Assembly (NCBI GenBank): GCA_039619475.1
Contig: CM077116.1
Span: 377,568,188 to 377,632,187 of the forward strand
Reading direction: 5' to 3'
DNA length: 64,000 nt
Source of the DNA: Icerya purchasi
Taxonomy: Eukaryota > Arthropoda > Insecta > Hemiptera > Monophlebidae
The notes under the pieces were generated by a model, which saw nothing but the letters and a program-made list of their open reading frames with translations, did no database searches and was not told the origin of the DNA. Shown here piece after piece: positions 50,201-62,200 of the stretch. A program made the translations under genes and the position numbers. How positions within the stretch are numbered: the stretch's first letter is position 1; each line of letters begins with the position of its first letter.

Positions 50201-53200
50201 GTCGGACTCAAAGTATCGATTACTTTCGAATTTAAGGTTTTTTTGTTGTTTTTTTTCGTCTAGTCTCATACACTTTGGCCACATTTATCAATTTTATACT
50301 TTCACTTTTAAATTTTGATATTCTTAATATATTCATAAAAAAAAAAAAAATTCATGCTAATGTCTGAGAGAAGTTTACTAATTATACCAAGAACATTATA
50401 AAATTGAAGCAGTAGTTTGTTTACCAATTATTTATTTATTTTTTTTCATATTTCTCGTACCGTCACACTATCTAGCGCGCCCTTAATAAAGGCATTTCTT
50501 AATTATTTTCTCTCGGGCTTTGTATTGGTGGAGATGCGAAAACTCGGCTGAAATACTTCTGATAAATGCTTTCTAAATTCGTATCAACTATATCCGGATC
50601 GCTAGAGCCCAATTTCTATTTGATTTCCGTATAGGACTAGTGTTCTGTTTTTAATCCTTTCGTTGCTTTTATAATCATTATGTTCTAAAATAGATTTTTT
50701 TTTTTTTTTTTTTTTTTATATGATATTCCCTGATCTTCAGTATGCCGTATTTAACTGCTGTGGCTATCACGACATACCGAAACGGGATTTGCGGTTATAT
50801 AGTTTTAGCTATCCTGTTTATGTTAAGAAAATTAATGACGGAATCTATTGCTGTTTGGGTGTTTGATAGCATATCGGGAAGTGTTTTATATGTTAAGAGT
50901 TTCTTAGTTGATAGGAATGCTGTGCATTCTATTAATAAGTGTTGAACGGTTGGCATGAAATTTCCCATACAGAAAGGGCACTGTGTTGGTGGAGATGTCC
51001 CATTTAGAAGGTGGTCGTGCGAGATTGCGGTGTGGCCTGTCCGCAGTCGGCTGATTATACTGAATTCTCTGCGGGAACAATTTGTTGGAGGCCACCATGG
51101 CTCGATCGTTGTCTTTACCTGGGCCAGAAAAGTCTGACAGGCGGTCCATTGTCCCTTCCATTCTTGTTTGCTTATCGCTAGAAAGAATTGTGCCATGGAT
51201 GAAGGGGGAGGCGAGTATCTGTTCTGCGGAGCTCGTAGTGCTGATTGTGCCATTGCGTTCGCTTGTTCATTCCCTCGTATTCCTGCGTGACCAGGGACCC
51301 ACATAAACGTCACCTGGCCCTCGGACTTCTGTATGTCGATGATCATACGAAGAATTTGAGTGCTTATTGTATTTCTTGTTTTAGGGCTGGATATGGCTTC
51401 TAGTGCTGTCAGAGAATCTGTGATTATTAATATCTTCTTGTTGGGCTCACACAGAGACGTGTATTGTAGCCCATATAATATGGCGTACATTTCCGCGTCT
51501 AGTACTGTGCAACCATCATTGAGGCGGAAAGAATATGCCTTATCCGATACTACGAACGCACATGCTGTCGGTGATATGACTGTGGAGGGGTTAGTCCGAG
51601 CACCATCTGTGTATACTATAACGTGGTCGGTGTATTTATTTATTGTATTTTTGGCCATTACGATGGCGTCAGTTAGGTGCTGTCTGGAGTTGTTTTTGAG
51701 TGATACTATTATTGGGGACTCCCATGGGGGAACTAATGTTAGGTTTTGCATAGGGTTCATTGGATTTATATTATTTGAATTTAATAAGCCACGAACTTCA
51801 GGCACAGGATCGTTTGAAAAACTTGGTGTGCATAGGGAGTTAATAGCAGCCACAGGAGCATGTGTCAAGGACAGAAGGGCATTACATCGTCTATGATAGT
51901 CCCTGTAGTATGACAACGGCGGGCACCCCAACAAATTGCACATACTGGATCCAGGAGTAGTACGATGAGCTCCAAGAATTGAACGAAGGGCAGAATTATG
52001 GATTGCATCTAATGAATTTATTAAGGACTGACATGCTTGGGAGTAGGCGGGACACCCGTACATGATTTTAGATAAGATGATGGATTTATACACTGATAGA
52101 AGAAGCTTGGGGTGAAAGTTATATTTAGGATTTGATAAGTATTTGATAATGCCGAGGGATTTTAAACACTTTTTTTTTAAACCTGATATGTGTGGACGCC
52201 AGGATAGCCGGCAATCAAACAATAGTCCCAGGAATTTCACTGTAGGTTGAAAGGATATAGGATTATTATCTAGTGTGAAGGAAATAGTAGGTGAGACGGC
52301 ACGTCTTTTATGGAATTCCGTATATATTGTTTTGGAAGGAGAGAACACTAGGCCGTTGTTATTTGACCAGGATTGTAATTTATTTATTGTTTTTTGGAGG
52401 ATATTTTGTGCATTGGAAGGAAGACTGGAAGATAAAGAGATGTTCAAGTCGTCGATATAAAGCCGGGCAGTAACAGGAGGCGAAATGCAGTTCATTATAT
52501 CATTTATAAAGAATATAAACAAGGTTGCACTTAGGGCAGAGCCTTGTGGTATGCCATTCTCTAGTGACATAGTTATTGAATTGATATTTCCAATTTTAAC
52601 TTGAAACTTTCTTTCTGTTAGAAAGTTTTTTATATAGTTGGCCATATTGCCAGTTAACCCAGCGGTTAGTAGCTTCATTAGTAGCCCCCGCCGCCATACT
52701 CGATCAAAGGCTTTTTCCATGTCAAAAAATATTGCATGTACGCTTTGTTGATGGCAGAAAGCTGTTGAAATTTGCCGTTGTAGGCTCAATAGATGATCAG
52801 TAGATGATCGCATTTTACGCCCTCCGGCTTGTGTAGAGGAAAGGAGGTTATTCTGTTCAAGGAAATGGATTAGACGCCTGTTCACCATTTTCTCCATTGT
52901 TTTGGATATCACATTTAGGAGAGAAATGGGCCGGTAACTAGGAAGGAGGAGAGGATCTTTGCTTGGCTTCAGGATAGGAACAATTTGGGCTAGTTTCCAT
53001 TGATGCGGGATAGAGCCTGCCATCCACACCTGGTTATATATATGGAGTAAGTAGGATTTTGCAGAAGATGGTAAATATTTTAGCATGTACGGATGCATCG
53101 AATCGGGACTAGGAGAACTATTACGCGTATGATGTGTAAGTTGGAAATTAAGTTCATTTTCTGTGAAATCGCAGTTATAAGGAGCTGTTGCATCTTGAGG

Positions 53201-56200
53201 GATACACATTTCTAATGACTCTATTTCGGCTTTTCGAGCTCTAAATACATTTGTGTATGATGTGGAAGATGATGTTAAAGAAAAGTGTTCCGCAAATAAA
53301 TTTGCAACTTGTGTTGTGTCAGATACTGTTGTGCCGTTGTCACTTAAATGGATAAAGGGCTTAGAACGGTTGATTCCGTTAATTGCTTTTATCTTTTCCC
53401 ATGAGGAACGATTTGATGTGGTAGTCGATATTGAAGAAATAAAGACGTGCCATGATTCTTGTTTTTTAGATCGTATCATTAATCGTGCCTCGGCCCTACA
53501 TTTTTTGAAGATGATTAAATCGGAGGGGAGGCCAGACGATTTGAATTTTCGTAATGCCCGTTTCCGACATCGTATTGCCATTTCAATTTCAGGGCACCAC
53601 CACGGTACTCTGCGGGTTCGGTGGCAACCGGATGACATGGGAATTGAAGCTTTAGCAGCGTTGAAAATGGCCTGATGTAGGCGGTTAATGTTTTCTTGTA
53701 CAGACACAGATGGCTGGTTTGGGATTTCGACCTTCGATGTGTATAATTTCCAGTCTGCTTTATTATATAAAAGACGTGGGCAGCTTAGCACCTCCTGGTC
53801 TTGTGAAACTAGTGTTGTATGTAAGAACACAGGAAAATGGTCACTTGAGTATGGGTCCTCCAGTACAGTTGATTGTAGTTTTGGTACTAATATAGGGGAG
53901 ATTAGCGCTATATCAATTGTTGAGAATGTATTATGGGTAGGGCTGAGATATGTATAGTTAGGGGGGGACATGACAATTAAATTGTTTTCCAGCACTAACT
54001 TGTTAATGATATTTCCGTGTTTATTGGTTGATATTGATCCTCATACTGGAGAGTGGGCATTGAAGTCTCCGACAATAATTGCGGGGTGAGCAATCTGCAG
54101 TAGCAGCTTTTCCATTTCGTTTGGATTTACCAGTGTGTCAGGTGGGATATAGCAGTTACATACCGTGATCGGGTGGTTTGAAAGAGAGGGTATGTTGACT
54201 GATATAGCAATTGTTTGGAGCGATGTTTTAAGATTTATAGCCGTTGCGTGTAGATCGGATCGCACTAGGGTAATAACTCCTCCACTTGCTCGAATGCCCT
54301 GCTCATAATCGCATCTTATTATAGAGTAATTTTGAAGTGTCGGGTTGTTGGATGCTTTCAGATATGACTCCTGTAGGCATATGATTTTGGGGGCGTGTGA
54401 GGCTATTAATAGTTTAAGTTCAGTGAGCTGATTGTAGAAACCTCTACAATTCCACTGCATTATGATTTTATTATGAGCCATGGCAATATATTTTAGGAAA
54501 TAGTCTTGTTTGTTTTAGTTGTTTATGTATTTCTATTTACATGGGAGAGGGTTGTGGAGGTGGTTGCGGAAAGGAGCTTAGTTTTTTGATTAGCTTGGAG
54601 AAGCGTGTTTTCATTGCGCGGTTTTCCAGTAGAGGGTAATTGTCGGAGAGCATGTTTATCAAGCCATCTATGTCACTGGTGAAACTGTTAACGATGTTTA
54701 TGGGATTTTTTTGTCCCTGGACTAGATCCATCAGGACTATAAGATTTGAGTAGGATAGCGGGTAGTGCGGGTTTTGGGTTACATTGCTCTCGATTGACTT
54801 TAGGAGTTCTTTTGTTGTGGTTTTTTGTTTTTTGGGACCTGTTACAGGATTAATATCGTTTGAAGATGCTGGATTAATAGCCTGATTATTTGTAACTGTT
54901 GGGGTAGCATCGGCCTGATTTTCTGTTGTTGGATAGGACATTGTGTCCATTTTACTGTCTCGGTTAACATTGGGATAGATAGGTTCATCGTTCGTAACTG
55001 GTGGGTCAGGCGTGGGAGGGTGTGGGCGTTTGGTCCCAGTTATGATTTCCTCCTTTTCTTCGGGTTTCGGAGAATTCTCATGAGCTAAAGGGGTGTTAGT
55101 TTTTTCTATCTGTGTGAATATTCTGTGTTCGCGGTCATTGTGTATTATTAAAAAGGATTCGGGTATGTCATTAACAAAGTCAGTGTTTTCTACGTAGGCT
55201 TGTCTCCGCCAGCTTATGATATGACCGAACTCGGTATCATTAGGGCTGACTCGTAATAATGATATGGCCGAGACTAATTTTAGGTTTAATACGCTTTGTA
55301 GATATGTTTTAAGGACCGTATTTGGGATAGTTGGCGATACATTAGATAGAACTACTTTTCTGGCGGGGGTTTTCAGTCTCTGACCAGAGATAGTTGTGTT
55401 GTTCACTGATATTGTAGCTCCATTGGTCATAAAATTTTCAACTATAGTTTTTGACTTTAGGAAAATCAAAACACGGTTATTGTTGATTTTGGATCCTGCT
55501 ATGATATTTTTTGGGCCACCTACGAAATTCTTTAATGCCGAGAAATAATCGCGAGGGACCGTGTTCTCGATAAACGGAAAGATTACTCCTTGCTCTTCTG
55601 AGGGGAATTCAAATTCTACAATGGGCGGAAGGTATTTTTTGGATTTTAATTTTTCTGAAAACGATGTTTTTTTTGCTACTGGAATTTGTTTCGGAATTAT
55701 TTCTATTTTGGTTTCGGTTTTAGTGGTTAGATTATTCGAAATGTTTGTTGTTGAAGAAGAATTATTAGCGGTGTTATTTATTGCCGATGTACTAGTGTTA
55801 AGTTGATTAGAATTGTTATTAGTAATCGCGTTATATGTGTTATCAGTATGCGATCGGTCGTGTTGTGTAGCATTGTGTGTGACAGTGTGTGTGGAGATAA
55901 ATAACGGATCGTTATCACCTGCTGGCGTTGGCTTTGTTGCTGCATTATCCATCTCGTGCTGCGGTAAGTTCCTTCTAACGGTTGGGGGGGAACGGTACAT
56001 ACTCCGCTGTACCGAGATCGAAATCGACGTGGAGATTTATCAGTTTTACGATGCTTTGTAAAGATAATAAATCGAACTCAATAATACACGACTGTTATCA
56101 AACGTACTTATTATTTATATCACTAATAGATTAAAAATTCGTTAAAGGTTTTGTTTTATACATTTTTTAGTAAATCTTTAACGTATAGTCGCGCACCACT

Positions 56201-59200
56201 GTTTAGGCTGAAAATATCGCGTCTTTAGGACATTGACAGAAAAAACACGCGATCAAGAGAAAATTGAGGCAAAACGCGATGGTAGAAAACGGGTATAAAC
56301 AGAAATGAAGCGATGAGATTGATAAATAAATTTCGAAAAGTCAAAATAAAAAATGAAGAAAGACAAAAAACAAAAGCGACGAATACAAAAAAATGTTATT
56401 GAAGAATTGGTCGAATTTTAAGGAAAAACAAAATTCGTCCAGACAGGAAAATAAATAAAGATGACCTACTCCGATTACACGAGGCAGTTGTATATAAAAT
56501 CTCATGTGTTCTTGTGGTTTTAGTGCGATGGGTAGAAAGGGCCGTAGGAGCACAGGCAGATTACCGGTGTAAACTGGTTGAAAAATCTGTGATAGCCGAA
56601 GAACATAACGAATGCAACGCAAAATAGAGTTTTGTGACAGGAAAGTATTAGCGAGAATCGAAAACGCGAGTAAAAGTTTAATCAGATAAGCGACTAAAAT
56701 CGAACGATATAACAAAATGTGTTTTTTTTAAAAAAAAAAAACAACACTAACTTCAAGATTTATTATAAAAATTTTAAAAAAATGCACTAAAAAGTAAAAA
56801 ATAATTATTCGATAAAAAACATGGTTCAGAGTGTGATATACGTTAAGGTGACATTATGGTAATTTTTATGCAGGAGTCGGCAACAAATTCATACTAAAAT
56901 AATAACTAAAAACTACATTAAATATTCATTAAATTGTTTTTAAATATTGCAATATGAATTTTGATGCCGACTCTAATAAGTATTAATGTTGCGTAAGAAT
57001 TACCATAATATCACCACAGACGTAAGGTATATCACTGTGAAATATATTTTTATCGAATAATTATTTTTTGCTTTTTGATGCATTTTTATTAAATGTTTAT
57101 AACAAATCTTGAAGTCACTATTTTCTTTTTAAAAAATATTTTGGGCTGATTTTAAAGTTGGAAACCCAAATGTTCCAAATCAGAGAAATATACGAGGATG
57201 CGCATATTTTTAACCTCGTTCAAAAATTTTAGCTATAATACTCGCGCCGCAAAGTGAGGAGACATTTCATTATTCCCGTTTTTTAAAACTTTTCGCCAAC
57301 TTTGAAAGTTTCGTTAAGGAAATTAAATACAGGTTTGTTCTTTCCATCGATGTATCACATGCCCGGAAAAAAATTTATTTTTCCAAAAATTTCGAGCTTT
57401 CGGCGGCACCGTGAGGGTTTAAATATTATGTGTAATGGATGCTTCGTTAAGACGATCATGTCATCAAGAAATAAGACAGCATGGCGGTGTGGCTTTTGTC
57501 ACGCCGTGAGGAAGGGACCGTCCATTAATTACGTGAGCTGTTTTTCTTTTAATTTTGACCCATCCATTCTTTTTGGTGAGATTTAGTGAGATTTGGTCGG
57601 ACTCCCTCACCTTACGTGAGATTTACATTGTAGTTGTTAAAGGATTAAATTTATTTTCATAAAGGAGAAGAATAGTACACAACGATAAGGTGTATTATAA
57701 CGATTTTTTTAAAATTTAGTAAAATTAGAAGTAAACACAGACAACAACATCATCTTCCCAATTTTTCTCTCACTCTATGGGCATTCATGTACTATACCAG
57801 TTTTTTTTTTTTTACTTCTTTTTTATTCTCGAAATAAAAGTTATTAATAGCTATATGATTTTTTCAGTGAGCAAAATTTCCAAAAAAAGTAAAATAAAAA
57901 TTTAATAAATTTTTTGTTTATTATCTTTATAATAATGTACATTCTTTAAAAATTGTCGTGAGATTTTCAATTATTCCTCCTCAGTTTAAATGAAATTTAA
58001 TGAGATTTTGCTGGACTCCCTTCCACTTTGTGCTCTCGTAATTAATGGATGCCCCTAAAGAACTAGACAAATGTTCTTTAAAAACGTACATTGCACAGAG
58101 CTTGAGTGGCTATTAAGTATGAAAATGCATTGATATTACACTACGTAGAGTTTAATGATCTGTGTACTTTATGTTCTCCGTATTTTACTCAATTAATATA
58201 TATATATTATAGATTACATACGGGTGGGTATAGAGAAAAGTACTGGGTAAGATGTAGTGTGCAAATGTAAATTTAACAACAATATAAGGGACGATTATGA
58301 AAGAGAAGTAATAGTTCTAAAGAATGCCAAACAAAGATGGCAGCCATGGAATGCAATAAGAACTGAACTTTCTTCTTCTTCTTGCTTCTAATGTGAATTT
58401 CGCCACGAAAGGTTATCCTTCGAAATATGGGTCAACTACGAAAGGAATGTAGAAACATAATGGTCGTGTACAAAAAAATTTTCATTTCCGTCTCTGACGA
58501 TGGAGCGGTTAATGTGCCGAGTGTTGGGGAAATTAAAATTACTCCAACAACATTCTCTTCTCGGTTAAAAAAAGAGAGAAAACTTGTGTACAGCTTCCTT
58601 CGACCAGGAAATTGGAAATTGTTTGGAAAAATTGTTTTTCATTCAACGTGCCGCGATGTTTCATAAAAATTCGTAATGTTCTCCTTTTAAAACCATTTCT
58701 AAGGTAAATTTTACTTATAGCGATGAAAATTACGATAAAATTAATTTATCACTCGCTTTGCCTTTTTATACGTCACTCACTGGAATTCTAACAAAAGCGA
58801 ACATGTTGACCGATACGCAGAAGTCGTACAATCGTAAAAATTGAGTTAGTTACTTTCTATACATTTCCTTCTATTCAACATTTTTAGCCGTTTTCTTATT
58901 AATCTATCATGTATAATAGTTAATTCAATCGATAGGATAAGAACATCACGATACATCGTATGCTTCGGTCTTCTGGTTCCATTGTATGACAAGAATTCTC
59001 CGGAACAATTCTGCGAATCTGCAGAAATTGACCAGTAAGCAAGCAAGATTTCGTTCTGTCGTACCAACAATCTTTAAACCGAGAGCTTCATGAATCTTTC
59101 AACGTGGCACATTAAATACTAACAGGCTCTTATATTAAGTTTTACAGCCAGAATCATTACAGACATTTTCCAGATTTCCGCAAAGTTTAAAAATAGGCGT

Positions 59201-62200
59201 AACATTTGAACCGTGTAAAGTATAAGTTGCGTAATACCGGGGCTATTTATGAGCTTTGTCAGTAAGACTGCGTTCCATTCCGCGCTCCGACGATGAGTGG
59301 TGTTAAGGCACGATTGCTATTATATCAGGACTCCGCTGTAATGGGAAAAAAATCAATATTTCTTGCAGGAGCCAGCGAACTGTGACGACCGAATCAAGGC
59401 TGCATTTGAAATACTTCGCGAATAAGATTCTCTTACGGAAATTCCATTCATCTTAGAGAAGGTGCCGCATTCAAGAATTTGAGGTGCTGATGTTTACGTT
59501 TAGTTTTTATGGTAAAGTTTACTGCGATTTTCTGAACACTTCTGAATAAATCGTGTGAACAGCAGCTGCAACAATTCAAACCGGCTTTTATCTGCGGCTT
59601 CGTTGAGCGTGTAAAACACGCAATATATCTGACATAAGAATCAGATAGATTTTTAGAAACCGTTCGAGCTCAAGAAAAACTACAGTTGAAAGCAGCCTTT
59701 TGTTCATCAGCGCTTACGGATGGTCAAGCAAATTTTTTAACGTACTTGCTTTTGCAAATGCTTCGTTATGTCGATAAAAACGTGAACTTGCAACAACGTT
59801 CGTAACTGTGCAACAACACATGTAGCCTAATGAAAAGTGACGGTCCGATTTCCTGCATAATTCGTTGCAATGTCTCTATAGAAAGCTACGAAAAAATAGT
59901 GTCGTGTGTAAAAATCAATTACGGCGTCTGATCATCTGGCGGAAAGTGAATGGAAAACGAAGAAAAAGCAGTTTGTCGTAAGATGCAATGACTGCATTAG
60001 CAAATTATCGAGTGTACCACCGATGGAGAAGCAGACGAACAGTGGATAAAGAGAGAAATTAAATATGGTCAATTTTTTTTGTTTTGTCAAGCGACTGGAT
60101 TTAGTAAGTATGAAGAATAGAAGCAGGACAATTACAGGTGGAAATAGGAATGAAGGATAAAAGAGTTATAAGAAACAGGATTGAAATATTGCCAGTGCCT
60201 TTTTTATTCTTGGAAAAATGATTAGCTTTGTTATTACGAGTACATTTTTTTTTTTTTTTTTTTTTTTTTAATGCGACTTTAACACAACAATGAGGTTATC
60301 AAGCCGCGCTTATGTTGTTAATTATAAAGTATAATACAAAATTACAGTTTTTGAGGAATAGGAAGAGATCATTTATATATGGATTATTATTACGTAGTAA
60401 ATGGGATAGGTTGAGGATAGATTAAATTTCTGGCGGAATTCAGATAAATTATTGCAACTTGTTAGGATATGTCGAAGAGTAAGCTGAGGAGTGTTACAAA
60501 AGGGACAGGATGGAGGTGTTATTGAAAAGGTATGAATGGGTTGTTATATTAGTATGGTCGAGTCTTAATCTAGTTAAAATTTAGTTCTTCTTTTCGCGAT
60601 TTTCGATCAGATGACTCCCATTCTTCGATCTTTTCTTTTATGTTTCTGAGATGGTTTGTAGCTGAGGTCGAACTCCATTCTGCATTCCACAAATTCATAA
60701 TTTTTTCTTTATACGTTTTCTTTAGATCATCTGTGGTTATTATGGTTTCGATATTAGTATCCAGGGACAGCGAATTCGATCTCTTTGCTAATTTATCTGC
60801 GATTTCGTTGCCTTTTATTCCTTTATGACTTGGGATTCATACGAATAGAATATCCAGTCCATTGGAAAGTAATTCTGTTATTATTTTTTGGATTCTTCGC
60901 ACTATCGGGTTGGTGTTATATATTAATCGAATATTTGCAAGGGCGCTAGCCGAGTCAGTTAGTATTATGAACTGGTGCTCTGTATGTATTCGCGATGTTT
61001 CTTGCAATGCAAGGTATATTGCATATAGTTTAGCAGTTTTAGCTGAGCTCCATGACGGTAGTTTTTCAGCTTTGCTTATTGTATTAGGAATGAAGAAAGC
61101 TGCTCCGGCTGCCATTGCTGTTTTTGAACCATCGATGTAACAGTGTACTCTGTTTGGATATCGTCCTAAAATACTATTTAATTTTGACTGCATGTCTACG
61201 GTACAGTTTTTTGATAACTTTAACAGCGCTCGTCGATGATTTAGATTGTCGGTATCGACCATGGTGCAGGACGTAGAAGCTCTTTCATAAAAGCAGAAAA
61301 TTTCAGTTAAAAAATTATATAGACCCCCCCTTTCAAAAAAAATTATGTTTAAAGTTAGTCCTCAAGGGCGCCGAAAACTCGAAATTTTGGAAAAAAAAGG
61401 GTATTTCTTTTTCGCAAGTATGTGATATATTATCGTTGGAAAGATCGCTGTTTATCGAGAACGAGACCGTATTTCAGTTCCTTAACAAAACTTTAAGAGT
61501 TCAGAAAAGTACGAAAAATGACGTTCGACTTCTTAGCGCCGCGAGTATTATAGCTAAACATTTTTAATAAGGTTAAAAATTTGCGCATTCCCCTGTACAC
61601 TTCTCTGGTTTGGAATATCCCGGCTTCGAAATTTAAAATTAGGTTCCAGGGGTGCCGAAAGCTCGAAATTTCGGTAAAAGATATTTCTTTTTCCCAGGTA
61701 TGTGATATATTGATTGAAAAATCGATATTTGTCACGAACGGAACTGTATTTCATTTCCTTAAATAAATTTTCGAAATTAGTGACAATTTCAAAAAAAATC
61801 GCAAAAGTTTGCGGCGCGAAAAATTAATTTTTTTTGTGTTTTGAATTTATTATTATGTAAGTGTGAATTATAGTTATTGTTAACTTCAAATACGAAATCC
61901 TGAACGCCATGACATATCTTAACTGAACTTGTTTAACTTGGATTGCTAATTAATTCCAAGTGTTTGTTGTTTTCAAGTTTTAAAGATGGCCTGAAAATAT
62001 TTTATCTAAAAGTTGCAAACATTAAAAGGTAGGCGGAAAGGAATGGTGAATAAATGAATATCGTGTACTATACATTTTTCATAAGTGGGTAGGGAATTAT
62101 GAGACCCGTCGAGAATTGACAAAATCAGTTGTACCTCTGTTACTTCCGCAACAGAAATGTGCTAAACACGATTTTCATTCATCCAACCGGAGTCGGGTTA

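Larger units (their letters stand above)
50695..56100 (-). mobile_element. Nearly full-length LINE (two ORFs, RNase H)
   Basis: A non-LTR retrotransposon on the minus strand with all expected parts: short 5' leader, ORF1 (54537-56000), a 55-base gap, ORF2 (50795-54481), a 77-base 3' UTR and a poly(A) tail seen as a T-run at 50695-50717. The exact 5' end is unclear and no convincing target duplication was found; an AATCTATT near 56123 and next to the tail is a weak candidate. RNase H and endonuclease together point to the I/LOA/R1-related lineages rather than R2 or RTE. It sits in a kinesin intron in the host gene's own orientation. Confidence 0.92.

Noticed and set aside
51360..51896. Plus-strand frame of 178 codons
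   Set aside because: It is the antisense shadow of the LINE ORF2 RNase H region; other plus-strand frames within 50.8-56.0 kb are likewise shadows.
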